Below, piece after piece: positions 7,597 to 17,454 of a stretch of DNA of 33,956 nucleotides. This DNA comes from CAYLZW01 sp964388085 (GTDB lineage: Bacteria; Myxococcota; UBA727; CAYLZW01). The DNA lies in contig CAYLZW010000029.1 of the NCBI GenBank assembly GCA_964388085.1, positions 1-33,956 of the forward strand, in the 5' to 3' direction. Below the pieces are notes generated by a model. That model was not told the DNA's origin, ran no database searches, and saw nothing but the letters and a program-made list of their open reading frames with translations. The position numbers were made by a program, and so were the translations under genes. Positions within the stretch are counted from its first letter, which is position 1, and each line of letters begins with the position of its first letter.

Positions 7597-8148
7597 CTAC
7601 TCGAGCGGCGCGGGCGGCTCGTTCTTGGCGCCCGGATCGTTGCGCGGCTCGTACAGCATCTTTTCGGCACGAGCGGCCGCGGCGTCGAGGCGATCGAGGA
7701 GCTCCCCGACCTGCCCGCCGGGCGCGATCTCGACGATGCGGCCCGCGGGCTTGCCCGGCATCACCATGCCGCCGGCCGACTCGCCCTGGTGGTAGAGGCG
7801 CAAGAGGAGCTTCAGCCCGCCGTCGGTCTTGCGCAGGTAGGGCATGACGACGAAGTGGGCGGTGTCGATGCGCTGCTGCAGCTTGGCGAGGCCGGGGCTC
7901 TGTTGGCCGAAGGCCGCGAGCTGCCCGGCGGCCTCGAGCATCTGGCGCACGTCGGGCGCGCACAGCACCGTCAGGCCCGGCCGCTCCTCGAGGGCGGTGC
8001 ACAGGCTCGGCGTGATCGCGCCCGGGGTGGCGCCGGTGTCCTTGCTGACGTTCGCGTCGGACACGAACACGACGTAGGGCTCGGACGCGTGCGCCGAGAG
8101 AGAGAGACCTGCCAGACAGGTGACGAGCGCTGTGACGAGCTTGTGCAT
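7597..8148 (-). CDS. Exported protein of unknown function
   Basis: This 183-residue protein begins with a signal peptide (1-21, cut after SAHA). The mature part alternates strands and helices: EPYVVFVSDANVS, ITPSLCTALEERPGLTVL, a helical stretch with glutamines (about 70-95), then FVVMPYLRKTDGGLKLLLRLY. This order of a short strand, a helix and the phrase 'lowest level...visible output' resembles the N-terminal alpha/beta domain of TolB or FlgO-like periplasmic proteins, but that is a shape comparison only. The C-terminus (about 165-183) is proline-rich and probably disordered. There are two cysteines (in PSLCTAL and TVLCAPD), which could form a disulfide. It begins eight bases after the TlpA-like gene stops, so the two are surely one operon, and the thioredoxin could act on this disulfide. 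Confidence 0.75.
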   Translation of the reverse strand: MHKLVTALVTCLAGLSLSAHASEPYVVFVSDANVSKDTGATPGAITPSLCTALEERPGLTVLCAPDVRQMLEAAGQLAAFGQQSPGLAKLQQRIDTAHFVVMPYLRKTDGGLKLLLRLYHQGESAGGMVMPGKPAGRIVEIAPGGQVGELLDRLDAAAARAEKMLYEPRNDPGAKNEPPAPLE

Positions 8149-8156
8149 GGCGCGCC

Positions 8157-8864
8157 TCAGTCCTTGGCGGACGACTTCGCGGCGGGCTTCTTGCCGGCGG
8201 GCTTCTTCGCCGAGGCCTTCTTGACGTCGGGCTTGCCCTTCTTCCCCTTGGCGTCCGCGGCCACGACGTCGCTGCTCTTCGGCAGCGGCGGCAGGCCGAG
8301 GGCGGCGCGCACCTCCCCTTCGAGGTTCGCCTTCACCTCGTCGGTGTAGCCGATGTGTACGTTCTTCACGACGCCATCGGACCCGAGCAGCAACATGTAG
8401 GGCAGGCGCTCGGCGTCGTAGCGTCGCGCGACCACCTGAAAGCGATCGTGCAGCACCGGGAACTTGACCTTGTGCTCTTCGGCGAGCTGCACGACGGTGT
8501 CGCGCTCGCTGTTGCCCTTGTCGATGGAGACGAGCATGACGCCGAGCCCGTCGTCGCTGTAGCTGTCGTACAGGCGCACGAGCTCGGGCATCTCCTTCTT
8601 GCAGGGCTCACAGTAGGTCGCGAAGAAGCTCATGATGACGAGCTTCTTCGGCTGCTCCGCGCGCCCGGTCCACTTGCCGGGGCCAAAGCGCCGCTCGCTC
8701 TCCTTGTAGGAATTCACGACGGGGAGCATGAACGACGGCGCCAGCGTGCCTGGCTTGAGGCCTTCGCCACCGGCGGCCAAGGCGGACGGAGCGGCGAGCG
8801 CAGCCGTCAGGGCGAGCGTCGCCGCCGGCAGGGCTCGGAGCGGCGCGGTCCAAGAGCGGGTCAT
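8157..8864 (-). CDS. TlpA-like periplasmic thioredoxin with lysine-rich tail
   Basis: Thioredoxin-fold proteins of the TlpA/ResA type reduce or exchange disulfides outside the cytoplasm, often for cytochrome c maturation. This one is 235 residues. It has a hydrophobic export signal (about 10-31), the redox motif C85-E-P-C88 in ATYCEPCKKEMPEL, and the cis-proline P155 in RLPYMLL. After the fold ends near residue 196, the last 30 residues (206-235) contain 12 lysines plus alanine, proline, glycine and serine, like a histone H1 tail. The start is ATG 8862-8864, which has GAGG six bases upstream; that GAGG lies over an in-frame ATG four codons earlier (8874-8876). It is the first gene of a two-gene operon and lies 46 bases after the hisS stop. 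Confidence 0.85.
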   Translation of the reverse strand: MTRSWTAPLRALPAATLALTAALAAPSALAAGGEGLKPGTLAPSFMLPVVNSYKESERRFGPGKWTGRAEQPKKLVIMSFFATYCEPCKKEMPELVRLYDSYSDDGLGVMLVSIDKGNSERDTVVQLAEEHKVKFPVLHDRFQVVARRYDAERLPYMLLLGSDGVVKNVHIGYTDEVKANLEGEVRAALGLPPLPKSSDVVAADAKGKKGKPDVKKASAKKPAGKKPAAKSSAKD

Positions 8865-8910
8865 TCTGCACCTCATGTCTGATCGTCTCCCGCCGAGCGG
8901 AACGGAGACC

Positions 8911-10206
<1,296 letters not shown>

Positions 10207-10228
10207 GGTGCTCTCTGCTGCTGCTCGG

Positions 10229-10945
10229 CTACGCGCCGTGCGCGTCGCGTGCGTCGGAACGGTCGCCGGCGCCGCTCGAGGCGCGCGCGGCGTCGACACG
10301 CTGCCGCACCAGATCGACGACCTCGTCCTCGGTCATGTGGGTGCTGTCGACGATCTCCGCGTCGGGCGCCGGCCTGAGCGGCGCCACGGCGCGCTCGGAG
10401 TCCTGCCGGTCGCGCTCGATGATCTCGGCCAGCACGCGATCGTAGGGTTGCGCCTGGCCCTTCTCCGCGAGCTGCTCCGCGCGACGACGGGCGCGCTCCT
10501 CCGGGCTCGCCGTCAGAAAGATCTTCACCGGCGCGTTCGGGAACACCACGGTGCCGATGTCGCGGCCCTCGAGGACGGCGCCGTCCTCGGCGAGATCGCG
10601 CTGCAGGTCGAGCAGCGCGGCGCGCACGGGCGGGTGCTTCGAGACCGTGGACGCGAGCATGCTGACGTCGGGGGCGCGGATCGCCTCGCTGACGTCGTCG
10701 CCCGCGAGCTCGACGTGGTTCTTGCCGCTCTGCATGCGGAAGGCGATGGGCAGCGAGGCCGCCAGCGCGGCGAGCGCGTGCTCGTCCGTCGGCGCGACGC
10801 CGTCCCGCTGCGAGGCGAGCGCCAGCGCCCGGTAGATGGCGCCGGTGTCGACGAGGCTCAGCCCCGTGCGCTCCGCGACCTTCTTGGCGATGGTGCTCTT
10901 GCCGGCGCCGGCGGGCCCGTCGATGGCGACGACGAGCGAGGTCAC
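10229..10945 (-). CDS. cmk: Cytidylate kinase
   Basis: Cytidylate kinase phosphorylates CMP and dCMP with ATP in pyrimidine salvage and DNA precursor supply. The protein is 238 residues. The P-loop is GPAGAGKST near the N-terminus (VVAIDGPAGAGKST), then DTGAIYRALAL, the nucleotide-site segment LEGRDIGTVVFPNA, and the LID with PEERARRRAEQL. The start is GTG 10943-10945, which overlaps the hisC stop as GTGA, so translation of the two is probably coupled. In many proteobacteria cmk lies in a hisC-tyrA-aroA-cmk-rpsA cluster. Here hisC is directly attached and aroA, tyrA and rpsA are missing. Confidence 0.95.
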   Translation of the reverse strand: MTSLVVAIDGPAGAGKSTIAKKVAERTGLSLVDTGAIYRALALASQRDGVAPTDEHALAALAASLPIAFRMQSGKNHVELAGDDVSEAIRAPDVSMLASTVSKHPPVRAALLDLQRDLAEDGAVLEGRDIGTVVFPNAPVKIFLTASPEERARRRAEQLAEKGQAQPYDRVLAEIIERDRQDSERAVAPLRPAPDAEIVDSTHMTEDEVVDLVRQRVDAARASSGAGDRSDARDAHGA

Positions 10946-12084
10946 GCGTCCTCCCCGACGAGGACCTCGGAGAGCGCGCTGAGCAGCCGATCGTTCTCGA
11001 CGCGCGTGCCCACGGTGATGCGCGCCGAGCGCGGCAAGCCGTAGTTCTTCACCGGGCGGATGATGACGCCGCGCTTGAGCAGCGCCTCGTTGACGTCGTC
11101 GAGCGAAGGCTGCCCCTCGGCGAGCTCGGCCAAAAGGAAGTTGGCCACGCTCGGCCAGGTCTTGAGCCCGAGCTGGGCGAGCCCCTTCTGCAGCCGCGGC
11201 AGCTCTTCGGCGTTGTGCTGGCGCGAGCGCGCGACGTGCTCCTCGTCGTCGAGGGCGGCGAGCGCGGCGCGCTGCCCGATGGCGTTGACGTTGAAGGGGT
11301 CGCGCAGGCGGTTCAGGATGTCGGCCACGGCGGGATCGCAGACGGCGTAGCCGACGCGCATGGCGGCGAGCCCAAACGCCTTCGAGAAGGTGCGCGTGAC
11401 GACGGTGCGCGGCCGGCGCATGGCGAGCGCGACGCCGTCGGGGTAGTCGTGCGCGGTGACGTATTCGGCGTAGGCCTCGTCGAGCACCAGCACCACGTCG
11501 TCGCGCAGCCGGCGCACGAAGCGCTCGAGCGCCGCACCGTCGACGTAACGGCCAGTGGGGTTGTTCGGGTTGGCGATGATGACGAGCTTGATCGGGTGCT
11601 CGCTCGCGCCGCCCGCGCGCTCGGCGGCGACCGCCATGGCCTCGAGGTCGTAGCCGAGGTCCTGGTCGAGGGGCACCGCGACCTCGCGGCGGCCGCAGCC
11701 CTTCGCCGCCAGGCGGTAGACGACGAAGCTCGGCCACGCGTTCAAGAGCGCGTCCTCGGGGCCGAGGAAGGCGCGCACGAGCAACGTCAGGATCTCGTTC
11801 GTGCCGTTGCCGATGACGAGGTGCTCGGGCTTGACGCCGTGCGAGGCGTGACGCTCGCAGAGACGCTGCTTCAGGTAGAAGCAGTCGGCGTCGGGGTACA
11901 GGTGCGCGCTCGCGGCCGCCTTCTGCACCGCCTCGACGGCCTTTGGCGAGGGCCCGAGGCAGTTCTCGTTGGACGCGAGCTTCGCGATGCCGCGGATGCC
12001 GTACTGGCGCTCCGTCTCCTCGATGGGCTTGCCGGGGACGTATGGGACCAGCGCTTGGAGGTGGGGCTCGACGAGGGGGCGCAT
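10942..12084 (-). CDS. hisC: Histidinol-phosphate/aromatic aminotransferase
   Basis: This PLP enzyme of fold type I is 380 residues. The motifs are ASNENCLGPSP (substrate arm), NPNNPTG (172-178), DEAYAEY (202-208), the PLP lysine K235 in TRTFSKAFGLAAMRVGY, and the C-terminal R in ARITVGT. All fit HisC, which makes histidinol phosphate. Paralogues of the HisC2 type make phenylalanine or tyrosine from prephenate or arogenate, and those are often found next to cmk and aroA. Because no other his gene is near and cmk overlaps it by GTGA, the aromatic role is as likely as the histidine role. The ATG at 12082-12084 starts MRPLVEPHLQALVPYVPGKP, the standard N-terminus. A 74-base gap with a hairpin precedes it. 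Confidence 0.93.
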   Translation of the reverse strand: MRPLVEPHLQALVPYVPGKPIEETERQYGIRGIAKLASNENCLGPSPKAVEAVQKAAASAHLYPDADCFYLKQRLCERHASHGVKPEHLVIGNGTNEILTLLVRAFLGPEDALLNAWPSFVVYRLAAKGCGRREVAVPLDQDLGYDLEAMAVAAERAGGASEHPIKLVIIANPNNPTGRYVDGAALERFVRRLRDDVVLVLDEAYAEYVTAHDYPDGVALAMRRPRTVVTRTFSKAFGLAAMRVGYAVCDPAVADILNRLRDPFNVNAIGQRAALAALDDEEHVARSRQHNAEELPRLQKGLAQLGLKTWPSVANFLLAELAEGQPSLDDVNEALLKRGVIIRPVKNYGLPRSARITVGTRVENDRLLSALSEVLVGEDA

Positions 12085-12134
12085 GGACGCGGGCTATCCT
12101 GCTGACTCGACTCTGAAAACCCCTACTGGCGTAC

Positions 12135-12161
12135 TAGGGCGGGTCCCCAGGACACGCCCTA
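12135..12161 (-). terminator. Hairpin at end of the mutL-miaA operon, terminator or attenuator
   Basis: Arms TAGGGCGGGTCC (12135-12146) and GGACACGCCCTA (12150-12161) pair over 12 bases with one mismatch and a 3-base loop. The hairpin overlaps the stop codon of the membrane-protein gene and lies 50 bases before hisC. No T-run follows on the minus strand. CCCTA at 12121-12125 could pair instead with TAGGG in one arm, so an alternative fold exists. Confidence 0.45.
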
Positions 12162-13013
12162 CCGGTAGCGTTCGCTCCGAACCGCTCCACTACACCCTCG
12201 AACCGCGTCCAGCACCGCATGCCCGTCGAGCAGCGCCTGCAGGTTCTCGCCCCGCCAGCGGTCGTCCTCGCTGAGGCGCACGGCCTCCGGCGTCCGAAAC
12301 AGGAAGCGCGCGCCCGTGGGCTCCACCAGCGCGCGCTCCAGCGAGAGGCCGGCCACGCGCTCTCGGAGAGAGCCCTTCGGCGCGCGCGTGAGGGTCCGCC
12401 CGCTCGGCGGGTACAGCTCGATGTCGAGCTCGTCGACGATGCGGTCCTCGATCGTCGTGTCGTTGCGCACGCGCGTCTGCCTTCTGCGCACCGTGGTCGA
12501 CGCCGTCACCGACACCCGGGTGCCGTCCGAGAGCCCGAAGGCCAGCTTCAGCCACCCCGGCTCGCTGTACAGCCGCGCGCCGCCGTTCGCGAGCGCCTCC
12601 TCGAGGGTGGGCACGCGCATCTCGTAGCCTCGGAAGTCGAGGCGAACCTCCACGTCGTCACGCGCGAGCTCGGGCGCGAGCGCCTCGAGCACGAAGCGCG
12701 CGGCGTGGAGCTTGCGATCCTCGAGATCCTGCCGCCCGACGCGCTTTTTCCACAGGAAGGCGACGAGCGCGAGCACCAGGAACACCACGCCGACGATCAG
12801 CAACGCCGTCAGGACGCCAACGACGAGCAGCACCGCCGCGCTCCAGCCGAGCCGCTTGCGCTTCCTCTCGGAGCGCTCGTCCAAGCGGTGCAGCGCCGTG
12901 AGCTCGCGTAGCTGCTCGTCAATCGGCGCCGTGCGCTCGTACACGACGCTCGCCTGCTGTGGCGCATCGCTCCTCGCGACCTCTTCGCGCAACGCGCTCG
13001 TCACCGCTGCCAT
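12159..13013 (-). CDS. Membrane protein of unknown function in the miaA operon
   Basis: I do not recognise this 284-residue protein. A charged cytoplasmic-looking N-terminus (1-55), with KRKR just before the membrane, leads into one long hydrophobic block (about 56-88) ending in LWKKR, which would make a tight hairpin of two helices. A soluble domain follows (about 95-284). It contains VEVRLDFRGYEMRVPTLEEA, a tryptophan strand (GWLKLAFGLSDGTRVSVTAST) and ELDIELYPPSGRTL, a mostly beta pattern. The start ATG 13011-13013 overlaps the end of miaA by 13 bases. A longer frame reaches 13094, inside miaA. The overlap and the hairpin after its stop make it the last gene of the ABC1-mutL-miaA operon. 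The extra 27 residues of the longer frame are arginine-rich and probably not translated. Confidence 0.72.
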   Translation of the reverse strand: MAAVTSALREEVARSDAPQQASVVYERTAPIDEQLRELTALHRLDERSERKRKRLGWSAAVLLVVGVLTALLIVGVVFLVLALVAFLWKKRVGRQDLEDRKLHAARFVLEALAPELARDDVEVRLDFRGYEMRVPTLEEALANGGARLYSEPGWLKLAFGLSDGTRVSVTASTTVRRRQTRVRNDTTIEDRIVDELDIELYPPSGRTLTRAPKGSLRERVAGLSLERALVEPTGARFLFRTPEAVRLSEDDRWRGENLQALLDGHAVLDAVRGCSGAVRSERYR

Positions 13014-13941
13014 GGCCCCTCTACCCCTCGCTCGACGATGGCTCGAACGCGCTCCGGAAGATCCGGCGCGCTCGCGTCGAGCCTCGTCCACCACGGCTCC
13101 TTCTTGAACCAGGTGCGCTGGCGCTTCGCGTACTGCCGCTGTCGTCGCACGATGTCGGCGAGGCAGCGCGTCTCGTCGACGACGCCGTCCGCGAGCTGCA
13201 GGGCCTCCTCATAGCCCATGGTGCCGAGCAGCGCGTGCCCGCGGCCGAGCCGCGCTCGTAGCGCGACCGCCTCCGCCACGAGCCCGTCGTCGAGCATCCG
13301 GCGGACGCGCGCCTCGAGCCGCGGGTTCAGCCACTCGCGCGGCGCCTCGAGGAACAGCCAGTGGGCGTCGCTGCGCACCTCGGCGCCGCCATGCGTCCTC
13401 CGCAGCTCGCTCGGCCGGCGGCCGCTGACGTCGTAGATCTCGAGCGCCCGCACCACGCGGACGGGATCTTGCGGCCGGATGTCGCGCGCGGCGTCGGGGT
13501 CGAGCGCTTCAAGACGCGCGTGCAGGGCCTCGCTGCCGAGCTCCGCGAGCTCGCGCTCGAGCCGGGCGCGGACATCGTCGTCACGAGCGGGGACGTCCGA
13601 GAGCCCATGGCGCCAGGCGCGCAGGTACATACCGGCCCCACCGACCAGCACGGGCCTGCGCCCCCGTCGCTGCACCTCGAGCACGTAGCGGTCGGTGTCG
13701 CCGAGGAAGCGGGCGGCGTCGTAGCGCTCCTCGGGCGGGACGACGTTGTAGCCGAGGTGCGGCGCTTCCCGCCTGTCGTCGTCCGAAGGCGCCGCCGAGC
13801 CGATGACCATGCCCTCGTACACCTGCCGGCTGTCCGCGCAGACGACCTCGCCGCCGAGCGCGTGGGCGAGCGCGATGGCGAGGCCGCTCTTGCCGGATCC
13901 CGTAGGTCCCGCGAGCACGACCGGCTCCTTTGCCGCTGCCG

Positions 13942-13960
<19 letters not shown>
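13001..13960 (-). CDS. miaA: tRNA dimethylallyltransferase
   Basis: MiaA transfers dimethylallyl from DMAPP to N6 of A37 in tRNAs that read codons starting with U. It is 319 residues. The P-loop is GPTGSGKSG (18-26), followed by ADSRQVYEGM, which binds the tRNA and the catalytic aspartate region, VLVGGAGMYLRAW, and RRQRQYAKRQRTWF near the C-terminus. The usual P-loop here is TASGKT or TGSGKT, so a serine in place of threonine after the lysine is a small change. The start is GTG 13958-13960, which lies 19 bases inside the end of mutL, with AGGAG eight bases upstream. The mutL-miaA pair is widely conserved in bacteria. The frame stays open much further upstream but that part is antisense-like and overlaps mutL. 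Confidence 0.94.
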
Positions 13961-15793
<1,833 letters not shown>

Positions 15794-15819
<26 letters not shown>

Positions 15820-17173
15820 CGAGCCACTCCTTCGCGATGCGGTACGCGTTCACGCCGACGCCGCCGCTGCCGAGCAACCCGCGCAGGCCCGCGAGCACGC
15901 GCAGGTAGAAGATGGCCTCGCGCGGGGGCGCGAAGGTGAGCAGGCTCGGGTGCTCCTTCACGAACTTGAGGCCGCGCTCGTGGATCGGCCAGGCGCCGAA
16001 GTCGAACTCCTTGTCGACCAGCAGCGGCTCGAACAGCAGCTCGAGGTACTCGTAGATGGTCTCGGGCTCGACGCCGTCGTCCTTGAAGCCGAGCTCCTGC
16101 CAGGTGCGCTGCAGCTCCTCGAGCTCGCCGCGCCGCAGGAAGCGGACGATGTCGAGCAGGTGGTCGGCGAAGCGCAGGTCGTAGTCGCGCACGCAGCCGA
16201 GATCGAGCAGCACGATCTCGCCGCTCTCGTCGACGAGGAAGTTGCCCGGGTGCGGATCGGCGTGCAGCGCGCCGTGCACGTGCACCATCTCGATGTAGGC
16301 CTTGATGAGCCGCGTGGCCTGTCGCTTGCGCTGCTCGTCGGAGGCGGTCGCGAGCCAGTCGGACAGCCGCGTGCCAGAGGCGAACGTCATGGTGAGCACG
16401 TTCTTGCGCGTGTAGTCGTGTACGGGCAGCGGCGCGCGCACGCCCTCGACGTCCCGCAGCACCGTCTGGAAGCGCTCGAGCTGATCGGCCTCGAACAGAT
16501 AGTCGCTCTCGCGCTTGATGACCTCGGTGACCTCGTCGAGATAGGCGTCGAGCCGCTCCTTCGGCACGGTCGCGCGCGCGAAGCCGAGCAGCGCGCCGAG
16601 GTTCTTCATGTCGCTCTCGATGGTGTCCCCGATGCCGGGGTACTGCACCTTCACGGCGACGTCCTCGCCCTCCCTCGTCGTCGCGCGGTGCACCTGGCCG
16701 ATGCTGGCCGCGCCGATGGGCTCACGCGAGAAGGTCGGGAACACCTCGTCGAGCGGCGCGCCGAGGGCCTCCTCGACGACGTCCCTGACGAGCGAGAAGG
16801 GCATCGGCGGCGCGTCCTTCTGCAGCAGGCTCAGCTTGTCGGTGAGCTCGGGCGGCAAGAGCTCGGGATCGGTGGACAGCATCTGCCCGACCTTCATGGC
16901 CGCGCCCTTCAGCTCGCCGAAGGTGGTGACGATGCTGGCCGCGCTCTTCTCGAGGGCGCGCCGCTTCCCCTGCTCGGCCGCCTGCTCGGACTGGAAGGCG
17001 GACACTACGCGCTGCGTCAGATGCCGGGCGGCGACCCCGGCCCCGAGGCCGGACAGGCGGGCAAAGCGCGAGAAGCGGCCGGTTCGCGGCTGTTCGCCGA
17101 TCTCCTGCTCGTCGCCGACGTCGTCCGTCCGCTCCTGCTCGTCTGTGCCCTCGCCTCGGTCTTCGCCGGCCAT
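15794..17173 (-). CDS. ABC1/UbiB-family atypical kinase
   Basis: ABC1 (ADCK/UbiB) proteins are protein-kinase-like ATPases that in many bacteria support ubiquinone or lipid metabolism at the membrane. The 459-residue chain has the diagnostic KVGQ (94-97) in MKVGQMLS, the alanine-rich loop PIGAASIGQVH, the ATP lysine K175 in VAVKVQYP, the catalytic HADPHPGNF, and the metal DLG in VLLDLGCVRD. No transmembrane helix is clear at the C-terminus, and the first 30 residues are acidic. The start is ATG 17171-17173, with GGAGGG six bases upstream; an in-frame ATG eight codons earlier has no such site. It overlaps mutL by 26 bases and is the first gene of the operon. A role in quinone synthesis is possible but no ubi gene is near. 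Confidence 0.88.
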
Positions 17174-17179
17174 GTCAGG

Positions 17180-17185
17180 CCCTCC
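17180..17185 (-). promoter_or_regulatory. Ribosome site deciding the ABC1 kinase start
   Basis: GGAGGG on the minus strand lies six bases before ATG 17171-17173 and after the alternative ATG at 17195-17197, so the downstream ATG is the likely start. Confidence 0.6.
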
Positions 17186-17361
17186 GCTGCGCGTCATAGC
17201 GCATGTGCCTCGCCCTGGATGCCGCCGCCTGCAAGGTCAGGCCGGATGTAGGCGGAAGCGGCATCGGATCCCCGCCGGAGGGCGGTTGCCCGACGGTCAA
17301 GGACGCGCGAGGAGTGGGCCTTTCGATGTATCGTTTGTGCGAGTGCGCCCAGCGATCGTGC

Positions 17362-17387
17362 GACCTACCGCTTCGAAGCGGAAGGTC
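17362..17387. promoter_or_regulatory. 26-base inverted repeat, candidate operator for the cytochrome gene
   Basis: The arms GACCTACCGCTTC (17362-17374) and GAAGCGGAAGGTC (17375-17387) are complementary over 13 bases with one mismatch. The central 14 bases, CCGCTTCGAAGCGG, are perfect. It lies 67 bases before ATG 17455 and has no loop or T-run, so it is a better operator than terminator. It is the strongest feature in the 281-base gap between the ABC1 kinase and the cytochrome. No clear promoter boxes are visible in the rest of that gap. Confidence 0.5.
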
Positions 17388-17454
17388 CCACGGCAGGGCC
17401 GGTCGCAAGCTGGACGTGGTGGGGGAAGCCTCGGCCACAGCGAGGGAAAGCAAC

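Noticed and set aside
17362..17387. Reading the 26-base inverted repeat as a terminator.
   Set aside because: It has no loop bases, no T-run, and no gene ends near it on either strand.
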